From positions 185,034,437-185,098,436 of the forward strand of contig JARYHS010009186.1 of NCBI GenBank assembly GCA_031002005.1: 64,000 nt of DNA. The letters are read 5' to 3'. The stretch comes from Vandiemenella viatica (taxonomy: Eukaryota > Arthropoda > Insecta > Orthoptera > Morabidae). Positions within the stretch are counted from its first letter, which is position 1. Every line of letters begins with the position of its first letter. The position numbers were made by a program, and so were the translations under genes. Of the stretch, positions 31,799 to 44,776 are shown piece by piece. Under the pieces are notes generated by a model. It ran no database searches. It was not told where the DNA came from and saw only the letters and a list, made by a program, of their open reading frames with translations.

Positions 31799-32798
31799 NN
31801 NNNNNNNNNNNNNNNNNNNNNNNNNNNNNNNNNNNNNNNNNNNNNNNNNNNNNNNNNNNNNNNNNNNNNNNNNNNNNNNNNNNNNNNNNNNNNNNNNNNN
31901 NNNNNNNNNNNNNNNNNNNNNNNNNNNNNNNNNNNNNNNNNNNNNNNNNNNNNNNNNNNNNNNNNNNNNNNNNNNNNNNNNNNNNNNNNNNNNNNNNNNN
32001 NNNNNNNNNNNNNNNNNNNNNNNNNNNNNNNNNNNNNNNNNNNNNNNNNNNNNNNNNNNNNNNNNNNNNNNNNNNNNNNNNNNNNNNNNNNNNNNNNNNN
32101 NNNNNNNNNNNNNNNNNNNNNNNNNNNNNNNNNNNNNNNNNNNNNNNNNNNNNNNNNNNNNNNNNNNNNNNNNNNNNNNNNNNNNNNNNNNNNNNNNNNN
32201 NNNNNNNNNNNNNNNNNNNNNNNNNNNNNNNNNNNNNNNNNNNNNNNNNNNNNNNNNNNNNNNNNNNNNNNNNNNNNNNNNNNNNNNNNNNNNNNNNNNN
32301 NNNNNNNNNNNNNNNNNNNNNNNNNNNNNNNNNNNNNNNNNNNNNNNNNNNNNNNNNNNNNNNNNNNNNNNNNNNNNNNNNNNNNNNNNNNNNNNNNNNN
32401 NNNNNNNNNNNNNNNNNNNNNNNNNNNNNNNNNNNNNNNNNNNNNNNNNNNNNNNNNNNNNNNNNNNNNNNNNNNNNNNNNNNNNNNNNNNNNNNNNNNN
32501 NNNNNNNNNNNNNNNNNNNNNNNNNNNNNNNNNNNNNNNNNNNNNNNNNNNNNNNNNNNNNNNNNNNNNNNNNNNNNNNNNNNNNNNNNNNNNNNNNNNN
32601 NNNNNNNNNNNNNNNNNNNNNNNNNNNNNNNNNNNNNNNNNNNNNNNNNNNNNNNNNNNNNNNNNNNNNNNNNNNNNNNNNNNNNNNNNNNNNNNNNNNN
32701 NNNNNNNNNNNNNNNNNNNNNNNNNNNNNNNNNNNNNNNNNNNNNNNNNNNNNNNNNNNNNNNNNNNNNNNNNNNNNNNNNNNNNNNNNNNNNNNNNN
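31799..32798. other. Assembly gap of exactly 1,000 N
   Basis: The round length indicates a scaffolding placeholder of unknown true size. Open frames spanning it are artefacts. Confidence 0.99.
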
Positions 32799-34865
32799 AG
32801 CCCAAGGGAAACAAATCAGCGCTTTCTTTTGTCTGGGAACTGCATAAATTTTGTACTATTGTGTTCTGTGTTATTTTATTTGTGTAAAATGTAATATTTA
32901 AGGTGAACATCTTGTACCAACTGAGAATTTTGATTTGTGATTACGGAAAACCTACAGAAACTCGGCGAGTAGTTTTGAATTTCTGCACATTGTACTTTTT
33001 GTACATTCAGGCGCCACTTTAACACGCATAGCCTCACTGCAAGACTAAAGATGAACAACCATTGCCAGTCGTCGGGGTGAAAACAATAATGCAAAATTAT
33101 TCATGCATTCATGGTAAGGTTGTTGCAGCACTCTTGATAGATACGTGTATGCTACTGACCTACTGACCAACTTGCTTGTTCTTAATTAAGAAAGGAATTT
33201 TTCAGAATTCTACCATTACAGGGAAAAGGTATCATTATTTCTATAACATTTCCCCCCCCCCCTTTATATTTTTTTTTTTTTTTTTACGAACATTTATCTC
33301 CCTTTACATTTAACCGAAATCGTTAAATGAGATATCATTTTTAAGATTAAAATCTTCACTTAGGCAACATCATAAATTAAGAACGAAATTTTTCCGAATA
33401 TGACCATTGAAGGACAATAGTAATAACTGTGACAGTTGCGCATACGAGACAGTTCATAGCCAAGCCGCTAGATAGCACCAGCACATATCACAGAGATATT
33501 AATAAACTGTGTCGAATTTTGTTACGTACCTATTACACTAAACAAATGAAGCGATTCTTCTTCCATCCTATTACAAATCACCAAACTTACTATTTATGGT
33601 ATTCACGAAAATTTCGGAAAGGGCATCTATTCATTAGTTATTTTTATCTAATAACTCTGTTCGTAATTTAAGTAAAGTAGACAATTTACAATTTACAATT
33701 TTTTCACTTACTCTTCTGAAAACGAATACCAGGTAGTAAAAAAATTGTGGACCTTTCAGAAATATGTTACAAAACAAAGCAAGTTTCTTATCACCATTGA
33801 TAAACGTTTAATAGAGGATTAGTTTTAGAAGATTAGTATCAACTGAAATACATACATAGAAGAAAATAACATAAAAATTCGTGTGACGGTTTTACTTTAT
33901 ATTTATTCTTTGCTGTATTATTTAGTCCTATCACTGTTTCTAAGGCGTTGTATGATACTTTCCAAGGCAGCGCTTAGGCCTTGATTCGACTCAACGGGCA
34001 TTCTGTTAAAACGTTTTACGAATTAAAGAGAAATTAATAGTTTCATAAGAAAGAGTGAAATTTGTTAAATATTTAACAGAAATCTAAGAAATTTATATAT
34101 GTGCAGTGTTAATATCAGTATAGCATTATTTTGTTTATTTTCAACTGAATCTTTCTATATTTTTCTCTGTTACGCAATGTGGAGAAGTATTACAAGTACT
34201 TGGCTGAGTTTTGTGAAATCACTACCAACTAGTATTAATTTAAGAGTTGAATCTTAAACTTTAATTCTTTATAACTCAACGTTATTTTACGCCAATACCG
34301 TTGTCGGTACAGGGATCATATCGACATTTTTTTTTTTCATCCTAGCAGTCGTGGTTGGATTGAAATGGTGCCTGGATCAGAAGTAAAAATTCATAAAAGC
34401 CATAGAAATGAGGTACTTGCATTCAGCGAAAACACTTGATTCTCTCCATCGATTCGTATTTATTATCAAGCCGTGGAACGTATTTTGCTATTATAAATTT
34501 CTTATGAATTTTTGCAACGGTGAGAAGCTGAAATGTAAAAAGCACATTGTAACATTTCAAGATGTTTGTCTTTATTTTGCAGCGCTGGTATCGCGATCTA
34601 GAATTGAACCCAATCTCCACATACGCGGAGCCCTCTTTCCGTGATTTAAAATGTTGATTTCGGCGACCATCAGCTGAATTTCTTTTTCCAATAAAACTGA
34701 AAAAATGATATCAAACACTAATACTATTGAAATCAATACTAACATCTGACACTAAGAAAATGTCTGCATGACTCTCATTAAATCTATGTAACCACTTTAA
34801 GAAGGGAGAAAGAGAATAATGTATTGCTTTCTATTCGAAATCACAGTAGCGTGTTGCCACATCAT
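32799..34865. other. Non-coding stretch between gap and next SINE
   Basis: AT-rich. Homopolymer runs (C10 then T18) are at 33,252-33,287. A weakly repeated block, AATTAAGAA(A/C)G(G/A)AATTTTTC, occurs at about 33,184 and 33,376. No gene recognised. Confidence 0.5.
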
Positions 34866-35090
34866 AGACGATAAGCAATAACTGTCTGGCCTCGCTTACG
34901 AGAGGATGCAGGCTCGAATTCTCGTGCAGCCATCCAAATTTTGGTTTTCTAACGATTACGAAATCATTCCAGGTGAAAGACATGATGGTTCCTTCAAAAT
35001 GCCAATTCCAAATTCCTTCCCGTTCCATGTAGGTAGTCCTTCTTCGCCTCGCGACGTCGTAGAGCGTGAAGCTATACATATATATACATA
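34866..35090 (+). repeat. SINE family A, diverged copy
   Basis: The head is GATAAGCAATAACTGTCTGG, with the B-box-like GCTCGAATTCTCG. The body has CATCCAAATTTTGGTTTTC and CCAAATTCCTTCCCGTTCC. The 3' end is CGCGACGTCGTAGAGCGTGA followed by an ATATAT-rich tail instead of poly(A). Confidence 0.82.
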
Positions 35091-36604
35091 TACCAGTAAA
35101 AGTCGTTACGTATTTCTGAGAAGGAGGAGAGAATAGAAAAATAGTAATAGGAAAGGTGATATAACCCAATAAAAGACGGCATCTTTACTACAGATAGCAC
35201 CTTATTTTTTCAGGAAACGTCTGTTACGTAATTTAAAGTAATCTGTGATCAGGACAGAATCTTTTATTCGAGATGCAATTACCGATTACTTCTAGATATA
35301 TAAACAAAAACCTGCCTGAAATATATTATCCGGCCCAGTCTGAACCGGTTCCTGTCCAACGTAACAGATATCCTTCGTACCTATTTATTTAATTCTGCTC
35401 ATTAGTGGTGTTACGAGCAAATGTTGAACAGACTCACTGGGAAAGATCTCGCTACGTGCACCCCGAAAGACATAAACAGCATATCAAGCATAAAACTATT
35501 GAGCCACTTTATTGCGGAGTAGCTCATCTCATTAGGAAATAATTTAAAACTTAATAAAACCATGAATTTGGTTACATAGCGTCAACACGCATTTATAAAA
35601 TATACTGTGCTATAACCTGACTCAACGTATATGGCCTACATCAAGATTGGTGCAGATTCTATTCGTGTCATCCTCAATCTAATTGTCTGCACTGTGCTCG
35701 TTCTGTATCAAGTACAATGTCGAATAGAATGTTCTTCAAGTAGTCGTAGAGAAATTTTTTCCGAGGCTTCCCGAAGACGTTGAGTATGTAGGTTGCATGC
35801 TGGTATTATGAAAGCTGGTGGTCATTCTTCCCCGACGAATCGGGATAGTAACTTGGTTATTTTCCTCGTTTCTGGAATGCTACAAACATTTGTTCAATTC
35901 CTCTTCAACACTGGAACCAGTTCAGTAAACAACTTCTTGAGGATCCACATGGTGTAAAATCTGCGCTTTTGTATTTATTGATTGAAAAAATTGAAACTCA
36001 TGATTTATAACGTCTAGTTATAACAATTCTTTCTTTCATAATTGTTAGTCATCTATCTTCCCAAACCGACATAGATTTGTGAAATACATATATAGCCTGA
36101 AATTGCTATTATTATTTGTAAATTAATTATTTTACATTTCTGTGAACGGAATTGGCAGAAATATGGATAAGTAATAGAATAAATAAACAACATAATGCTA
36201 TTAGAATAATCAATACCTAATTTTTATTTAGTAGTAAGTCACTTCCAATTATTGACATAAGTCAATAATCCAAATTTTAAAAGAATTTGCAGGCTTTGTT
36301 TTCAAACTGTTTTCAACATCTTGAAAAACTTGGAAAGTTGAGATGTTCCATCGACAATAATAGCGTAAGAGAATTTTCATTGATTGGAGGAAATAGTCAA
36401 TGACAACATGGCCCTAGTAGCCTACGGAAGATAAACCAATCAACTTCTATCAAGCCGACAAATATCCACACTAATATTGTAAAAGCGAAAGCAACTCTTC
36501 TCTCTGTGTGTTTGTTAAGTATTCACGATTAAACCTATCTTGATGAAATTAGACAAGGAAATACTATGTATAATTAGAAAGGATATAGGATACTTCTTTT
36601 TCCG
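35091..36604. other. Non-coding stretch, nothing recognised
   Basis: AT-rich DNA without a supported gene or repeat. Confidence 0.5.
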
Positions 36605-36609
36605 GATAA

Positions 36610-36832
36610 CCAACAAATTTGGCCTCAATTTCTGGAGGGACTTGGGTTCGAATCCCCGACCAACCATCATTATTTGATTTTTCCATGGTTTCTTCAAATC
36701 ACTCCAGGAGAAAGCCAGGATGGTTTGATCAAAAAATTCAAGTCTGAATTCCATCTAATTCCTTTACTTCAGTTCTTCCCCGCCTCTAATGACCTCATCG
36801 TCAACGATGCGTAATGCCAAAAACAAAAAAAA
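36610..36832 (+). repeat. SINE family A, 5'-truncated copy
   Basis: It begins inside the head (TTGGCCTCAATTTCTGGAGG) with a perfect B-box, GGGTTCGAATCCCCG. The body is typical. The 3' end is CTCTAATGACCTCATCGTCA, ACGATGCGTAATGCC and an A-rich tail. Confidence 0.88.
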
Positions 36833-37807
36833 TACAAATTTTGTAATGAAAATCTAAAAACTATCCGAATAGTGACAGTCAGACAGTCGGACATCGTGTG
36901 TAAGTCCATGTAATATTATATCAGTCGCTCGGGCTTTGTTTCTCTCGCAGACAATTTCTATATGATCTGTTAGTAAATTTCATGCACAGAGACAAATTAT
37001 TATATGATATAGATGTGCATTTGCGCTCTATCAGATAATTATTTTGTGTTTACATGTAGGTAGCTCACTAATTTCTAGCCCGCAAAGGCTATATATCTTA
37101 GCAAAGCACAGAAAAAACAAAAACGTTGGGTAAAATGCAGTATTAACATAATATGTACCAAGAACTTGGCATAGTTTAAGACTTCAAACAAAAAAGCGCC
37201 GCGGAATCTGTGGTCGGTAGTCTCCCACACTTAAAACCCTCCCTTTAGTTTGTTATTATTTATAAATATATTCCAAATTCCAATAGTAGAATCGTCTTCC
37301 CCATCGTATTATTTCGACTCCGTGGGTGTTGAGACAACTTTTACGTAACTTACATCTTTTTGTCCAATTCTGGCAATGAAATTCTAAGTCCAGGCGTATG
37401 AAGTCGTGGATGACAGCTAGTGATGCATATTTATCATTTGCTACCCAGCAAGAATAAGCGGTGCGCCGTTGGTACATTCTCTGGCGGGGCGGTGACCTTT
37501 GACCTCTGCTTCTGCAACGGACATGTAGCGGCGGCCAGATCATTCATTACGCCGTCACGCCACCACTGCGCTAATCACTGGGCCCAGCTTCGTTAGCGCT
37601 GCGTCCGCTCACATAACCGCCACGCGCAATTACCATCAGCGAGACCCACACACAGACCTCTACAAACAGAGCGGCAGTAAGACATTAGGTGTCAACCCAC
37701 CGTGTCGTCACGGCCTGGGTATCACCTTTCAGAAACAAGAGCACTTGTCACAGCCTTTTTTTACCTCTGTGCTGCCTTGTCTAAACATTGTACGTTTTAT
37801 CTATGAA
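36833..37807. other. Non-coding stretch with a GC-richer section
   Basis: No gene recognised. 37,470-37,720 is distinctly GC-rich (GGCGGGGCGGTGACC, TGTAGCGGCGGCC). It could be a CpG island, but there is no second copy to compare. Confidence 0.4.
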
Positions 37808-37818
37808 CTAATGAAAAT

Positions 37819-38076
37819 GCCGGCCTTGGTAGCGTAGAGGCTAGAGTGCTAGCCTCGCGTGCCGAAGGCCGCCGGTTCGAATCCGGCCGCGGGCATGAAT
37901 GTTTAAGTGTTGTGTGTCTGTGTGAATGTCCTGTCCGTCCTGTGGCGTCCATACATTGGAAAAATACAATATATATACTGGATGACGACTTATACACTGA
38001 AAGCTTTAATAATTACATTAAGCTGGCTGTATGGCCTCCGTTGCCAAATGCCATTAAAAAAAATAAAAAAAAAAAC
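37819..38076 (+). repeat. tRNA-derived SINE (family B) with LINE-like 3' tail and perfect TSD
   Basis: The TSD CTAATGAAAAT is at 37,808-37,818 and 38,077-38,087. The tRNA-like head starts GCCGGCCTTGGTAGCGTAGA, with the B-box GCCGGTTCGAATCCGGCC at about 37,870. The body is GTGTGTCTGTGTGAATGTCC. The 3' tail AAGCTGGCTGTATGG...GCCATTAAAA and A-rich end match the 3' end of the LINE at 690-3,789 (AAGCTGGCCGTATGG...GGCCATTAAAA). SINEs that share a LINE's 3' end are generally copied by that LINE's reverse transcriptase. Confidence 0.88.
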
Positions 38077-38339
38077 CTAATGAAAATCAGAAATATTGTG
38101 AACACTTCCATGACGGTCAAAACCCAGAATTTGGCTACAAATCGTCAAATTATGAGTATAAAAGCGTTTGCTGTCAATATCTGGCAATACTACGATATCC
38201 GCGCCACTGAAATTTGAAGAATTTAATGGTTGATTCTTATATTCCTTGACAAGACAAATCGAAAGAAATTTTTTTTTTTTTTGATATCTCTCCTAGTTAT
38301 TGAGATATTGAATGTTAACAATCAATTGTAGGTATAGTT

Positions 38340-38970
38340 CCTTGTGCTTTTAGTGATGTTTCTCTTCTGGTCCAGGCCGTATTTCAACCTAATCACAACA
38401 GCTGGAAAGAAAACAAAACACCTGTTGTGCATGTTCACCGCGTAGTTAGTTCCTAGTGGATTCGGCTGGTGGCTTTCTGGTCCAGGCAGCATCTCCTCCT
38501 AACCCCGTCAGTACTGAGATACGATATCTCCAGATCTAAACGAGGTATTAAAAATGGTGTTCCTCACTTTCGATTTATGTCGTCCAGTTACATAAAAATC
38601 CACCATCAAATATGAATTTGGAGAAATTTTTCTTCTGGTCCTGGCCACCTTTCAGCCTGATCACCTTAATTTTGAGAACGATATCACGATAACTAACTGA
38701 GGTATCATAACATGGCGTTGTTTACTTTTGATTTATCTCGTCCAGTTACATAAGAATTCATCATCAAATATTGCTATGGTAAAAAAATTTCTTCGTGTCC
38801 AGGCCGCCTTTCAGCCTAACCGCCTCAATTTTGAGATACGATGCATCGAAAACTAAACCAGGTGTCAAAAAAAAAAAGTATTCTTTAATTTCTATTTGTC
38901 TCGTCGAGATATTTTAGAATCGACGATAAAATTTATGAAATTTCAGTGGCTATGATATCGTATAAACCCT
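38340..38970. repeat. Degenerate ~159-bp tandem repeat
   Basis: The block (T)CTGGTCCAGGCC(G)CCTTTCAGCCTAA, GATACGATATC, GGTGTTC.T.ACTTTCGATTTAT and CGTCCAGTTACATAA recurs. CTGGTCC-type starts are at 38,367, 38,477, 38,635 and 38,794, giving spacings of 110, 158 and 159 bp. It lies just left of the 77-bp array but shares no sequence with it. Confidence 0.8.
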
Positions 38971-39117
38971 CAGTAACTTTCTATGCCCGCCCACTCCCTT
39001 TAGCTCATGTTGTAGCACGATGATGGAGTTCAGTGTTTCACTAGTTAGTTGATTTTATGTTCGTTAATGGAAGCAATTTCCACCATTCGGAATGGGTGGT
39101 AGGGTAGGACAGTGGGT

Positions 39118-42100
39118 AGTGCATGATTTGTAATCACCGGATTGTGTATCATACTATCATAGTCCACCACTATGGAGTGCGCGGCATCACAGGAGGGGAG
39201 GTGGCGCATGATTTGTAATCACCGGATTGTGTATCATAGTCCACCACTCGGGAGTGCGCAGCATCACAGGAGGGGAGGTGGCGCATGATTTGTAATCACC
39301 GGATTGTGTATCATAGTCCACCACTATGGAGTGTGCGGCATCACAGGAGGGGAGGTGGCGCATGATTTGTAATCACCGGATTGTGTATCATAGTCCACCA
39401 CTCGGGAGTGCGCAGCATCACAGGAGGGGAGGTGGCGCATGATTTGTAATCACCGGATTGTGTATCATAGTCCACCACTATGGAGTGCGCGGCATCACAG
39501 GAGGGGAGGTGGCGCATGATTTGTAATCACCGGATTGTGTATCATAGTCCACCACTCGGGAGTGCGCAGCATCACAGGAGGGGAGGTGGCGCATGATTTG
39601 TAATCACCGGATTGTGTATCATAGTCCACCACTATGGAGTGCGCGGCATCACAGGAGGGGAGGTGGCGCATGATTTGTAATCACCGGATTGTGTATCATA
39701 GTCCACCACTCGGGAGTGCGCAGCATCACAGGAGGGGAGGTGGCGCATGATTTGTAATCACCGGATTGTGTATCATAGTCCACCACTATGGAGTGCGCGG
39801 CATTACAGGAGGGGAGGTGGCGCATGATTTGTAATCACCGGATTGTGTATCATAGTCCACCACTCGGGAGTGCGCAGCATCACAGGAGGGGAGGTGGCGC
39901 ATGATTTGTAATCACCGGATTGTGTATCATAGTCCACCACTCGGGAATGCGCAGCATCACAGGAGGGGAGGTGGCGCATGATTTGTAATCACCGGATTGT
40001 GTATCATAGTCCACCACTATGGAGTGCGCGGCATCACAGGAGGGGAGGTGGCGCATGATTTGTAATCACCGGATTGTGTATCATAGTCCACCACTCGGGA
40101 GTGCGCAGCATCACAGGAGGGGAGGTGGCGCATGATTTGTAATCACCGGATTGTGTATCATAGTCCACCACTATGGATGTGCGCGGCATCACAGGAGGGG
40201 ATGTGGCGCATGATTTGTAATCACCGGATTGTGTATCATAGTCCACCACTCGGGAGTGCGCAGCATCACAGGAGGGGAGGTGGCGCATGATTTGTAATCA
40301 CCGGATTGTGTATCATAGTCCACCACTATGGAGTGCGCGGCATCACAGGAGGGGAGGTGGCGCATGATTTGTAATCACCGGATTGTTATCATAGTCCACC
40401 ACTCGGGAGTGCGCAGCATCACAGGAGGGGAGGTGGCGCATGATTTGTAATCACCGGATTGTGTATCATAGTCCACCACTAGGGAGTGCGCAGCATCACA
40501 GGAGGGGAGGTGGCGCATGATTTGTAATCACCGGATTGTGTATCATAGTCCACCACTCGGGAGTGCGCAGCATCACAGGAGGGGAGGTGGCGCATGATTT
40601 GTAATCACCGGATTGTGTATCATAGTCCACCACTCGGGAGTGCGCAGCATCACAGGAGGGGAGGTGGCGCATGATTTGTAATCACCGGATTGTGTATCAT
40701 AGTCCACCACTCGGGAGTGCGCAGCATCACAGGAGGGGAGGTGGCGCATGATTTGTAATCACCGGATTGTGTATCATAGTCCACCACTCGGGAGTGCGCA
40801 GCATCACAGGAGGGGAGGTGGCGCATGATTTGTAATCACCGGATTGTGTATCATAGTCCACCACTCGGGAGTGCGCAGCATCACAGGAGGGGAGGTGGCG
40901 CATGATTTGTAATCACCGGATTGTGTATCATAGTCCACCACTCTGGAGTGCGCAGCATCACAGGAGGGGAGGTGGCGCATGATTTGTAATCACCGGATTG
41001 TGTATCATAGTCCACCACTCGGGATGCCAGCATCACAGGAGGGGATGGGCGCATGATTTGTACTCACCGGATTGTGTATCATAGTCCCCACTCGGGAGTG
41101 CGCAGCATCACAGGATGGGAGTGGCGCATGATTGTAATCACCGGATTGTGTATCATAGTCCCACCACTCGTGAGTGCGCAGCATCACAGGAGGGAGGTGG
41201 CGCATGATTTGTAATCACCGGATTGTGTATCATAGTCACCACTCGGGAGTGCGCAGGCTCACAGGAGGGGAGGTGGCGCATGATTTGTAATCACCGATTG
41301 TGTTCATAGTCCACCACTCGGGAGTGCGCAGCATCACAGGAGGGGAGGTGGCGCATGATTTGTAATCACCGGATTGTGTTCATAGTCCACCACTCGGGAG
41401 TGCGCAGCATCACAGGAGGGGTGTGGCTCATGATTTGTAATCACCGGATTGTGTATCATAGTCCACCACTCGGGAGTGCGCAGCATCACAGGAGGGGAGG
41501 TGGCGCATGATTTGTAATCACCGGATTGTGTATCATAGTCCACCACTCGGGAGTGCGCAGCATCACAGGAGGGGAGGTGGCGCATGATTTGTAATCACCG
41601 GATTGTGTATCATAGTCCACCACTCGGGAGTGCGCAGCATCACAGGAGGGGAGGTGGCGCATGATTTGTAATCACCGGATTGTGTATCATAGTCCACCAC
41701 TCGGGAGTGCGCAGCATCACAGGAGGGGAGGTGGCGCATGATTTGTAATCACCGGATTGTGTATCATAGTCCACCACTCGGGAGTGCGCAGCATCACAGG
41801 AGGGGAGGTGGCGCATGATTTGTAATCACCGGATTGTGTATCATAGTCCACCACTCGGGAGTGCGCAGCATCACAGGAGGGGAATGTGGCGCATGATTTG
41901 TAATCACCGGATTGTGTATCATAGTCCTACCACTCGGGAGTGCGCAGCATCACAGGAGGGGAGGTGGCGCATGATTTGTAATCACCGGATTGTGTATCAT
42001 AGTCCACCACTCGGGAGTGCGCAGCATCACAGGAGGGGATGTGGCGCATGATTTGTAATCACCGGATTGTGTATCATAGTCCACCACTCGGGAGTGCGCA

Positions 42101-44776
42101 GCATCACAGGAGGGGATGTGGCGCATGATTTGTAATCACCGGATTGTGTATCATAGTCCACCACTCGGGAGTGCGCAGCATCACAGGAGGGGAGGTGGCG
42201 CATGATTTGTAATCACCGGATTGTGTATCATAGTCCACCACTCGGGAGTGCGCAGCATCACAGGAGGGGAGGTGGCGCATGATTTGTAATCACCGGATTG
42301 TGTATCATAGTCCACCACTCGGGAGTGCGCAGCATCACAGGAGGGGAGGTGGCGCATGATTTGTAATCACCGGATTGTGTATCATAGTCCACCACTCGGG
42401 AGTGCGCAGCATCACAGGAGGGGATGTGGCGCATGATTTGTAATCACCGGATTGTGTATCATAGTCCACCACTCGGGAGTGCGCAGCATCACAGGAGGGG
42501 AGGTGGCGCATGATTTGTAATCACCGGATTGTGTATCATAGTCCACCACTCGGGAGTGCGCAGCATCACAGGAGGGGAGGTGGCGCATGATTTGTAATCA
42601 CCGGATTGTGTATCATAGTCCACCACTCGGGAGTGCGCAGCATCACAGGAGGGGATGTGGCGCATGATTTGTAATCACCGGATTGTGTATCATAGTCCAC
42701 CACTCGGGAGTGCGCAGCATCACAGGAGGGGAGGTGGCGCATGATTTGTAATCACCGGATTGTGTATCATAGTCCACCACTCGGGAGTGCGCAGCATCAC
42801 AGGAGGGGAGGTGGCGCATGATTTGTAATCACCGGATTGTGTATCATAGTCCACCACTCGGGAGTGCGCAGCATCACAGGAGGGGATGTGGCGCATGATT
42901 TGTAATCACCGGATTGTGTATCATAGTCCACCACTCGGGAGTGTGCAGCATCACAGGAGGGGAGGTGGCGCATGATTTGTAATCACCGGATTGTGTATCA
43001 TAGTCCACCACTCGGGAGTGCGCAGCATCACAGGAGGGGAGGTGGCGCATGATTTGTAATCACCGGATTGTGTATCATAGTCCACCACTCGGGAGTGCGC
43101 AGCATCACAGGAGGGGAGGTGGCGCATGATTTGTAATCACCGGATTGTGTATCATAGTCCACCACTCGGGAGTGCGCACCATCACAGGAGGGGAGGTGGC
43201 GCATGATTTGTAATCACCGGATTGTGTATCATAGTCCACCACTCGGGAGTGCGCAGCATCACAGGAGGGGATGTGGCGCATGATTTGTAATCACCGGATT
43301 GTGTATCATAGTCCACCACTCGGGAGTGCGCAGCATCACAGGAGGGGAGGTGGCGCATGATTTGTAATCACCGGATTGTGTATCATAGTCCACCACTCGG
43401 GAGTGCGCAGCATCACAGGAGGGGAGGTGGCGCATGATTTGTAATCACCGGATTGTGTATCATAGTCCACCACTCGGGAGTGCGCAGCATCACATGAGGG
43501 GATGTGGCGCATGATTTGTAATCACCGGATTGTGTATCATAGTCCACCACTCGGGAGTGCGCAGCATCACAGGAGGGGAGGTGGCGCATGATTTGTAATC
43601 ACCGGATTGTGTATCATAGTCCACCACTCGGGAGTGCGCAGCATTACAGGAGGGGAGGTGGCGCATGATTTGTAATCACCGGATTGTGTATCATAGTCCA
43701 CCACTCGGTAGTGCGCAGCATCACAGGAGGGGATGTGGCGCATGATTTGTAATCACCGGATTGTGTATCATAGTCCACCACTCGGGAGTGCGCAGCATCA
43801 CAGGAGGGGAGGTGGCGCATGATTTGTAATCACCGGATTGTGTATCATAGTCCACCACTCGGGAGTGCGCAGCATCACAGGAGGGGATGTGGCGCATGAT
43901 TTGTAATCACCGGATTGTGTATCATAGTCCACCACTCGGGAGTGCGCAGCATCACAGGAGGGGAGGTGGCGCATGATTTGTAATCACCGGATTGTGTATC
44001 ATAGTCCACCACTCGGGAGTGCGCAGCATCACAGGAGGGGATGTGGCGCATGATTTGTAATCACCGGATTGTGTATCATAGTCCACCACTCGGGAGTGCG
44101 CAGCATCACAGGAGGGGAGGTGGCGCATGATTTGTAATCACCGAATTGTGTATCATAGTCCACCACTCGGGAGTGCGCAGCATCACAGGAGGGGATGTGG
44201 CGCATGATTTGTAATCACCGGATTGTGTATCATAGTCCACCACTCGGGAGTGCGCAGCATCACAGGAGGGGATGTGGCGCATGATTTGTAATCACCGGAT
44301 TGTGTATCATAGTCCACCACTCGGGAGTGCGCAGCATCACAGGAGGGGAGGTGGCGCATGATTTGTAATCACCGGATTGTGTATCATAGTCCACCACTCG
44401 GGAGTGCGCAGCATCACAGGAGGGGAGGTGGCGCATGATTTGTAATCACCGGATTGTGTATCATAGTCCACCACTCGGGAGTGCGCAGCATCACAGGAGG
44501 GAGGTGGCGCATGATTTGTAATCACCGGATTGTGTATCATAGTCCACCACTCGGGAGTGCGCAGCATCACAGGAGGGGAGGTGGCGCATGATTTGTAATC
44601 ACCGGATTGTGTATCATAGTCCACCACTCGGGAGTGCGCAGCATCACAGGAGGGGAGGTGGCGCATGATTTGTAATCACCGGATTGTGTATCATAGTCCA
44701 CCACTCGGGAGTGCGCAGCATCACAGGAGGGGAGGTGGCGCATGATTTGTAATCACCGGATTATGTATCAGAGTAG
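39118..44776. repeat. 77-bp satellite array, about 73 monomers
   Basis: The monomer runs GTGGCGCATGATTTGTAATC, ACCGGATTGTGTATCATAGT, CCACCACTCGGGAGTGCGCA, GCATCACAGGAGGGGAG. The period was measured as 77 bp at many sites (for example GTGGCG at 39,201 and 39,278). Three variant positions define zones. 39,170-40,402 alternates CTATGGAGTGCGCGG with CTCGGGAGTGCGCAG (154-bp dimers). 40,480-42,000 is mostly uniform. 42,030-44,300 shows GGGATGTGG/GGGAGGTGG variants in trimers (231 bp), then dimers. Monomers hold inverted repeats (GGTGG...ATGAT / ATCAT...CCACC and CACTC-GG-GAGTG). Open frames across it are by-products of the period. Confidence 0.97.

Noticed and set aside
31784..32887. Long open frames across the gap
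   Set aside because: They consist of N-derived unknown residues over the 1,000-base placeholder.
37819..37895. Functional tRNA gene
   Set aside because: It has good A- and B-boxes but is continuous with a SINE body, poly(A) and TSD. The acceptor ends and anticodon arm are not a clean cloverleaf.
40034..40288. Protein-like open frames with 77-bp-periodic peptide repeats (MRHLPSCDAAHSRVV type)
   Set aside because: They arise only because the 77-bp period keeps a frame open for a few units. Single-base indels break them and nothing suggests translation.
39118..44776. CRISPR-like array
   Set aside because: The unit is a continuous 77-bp repeat with no unique spacers and no cas genes, and the context is eukaryotic. 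It is a satellite.
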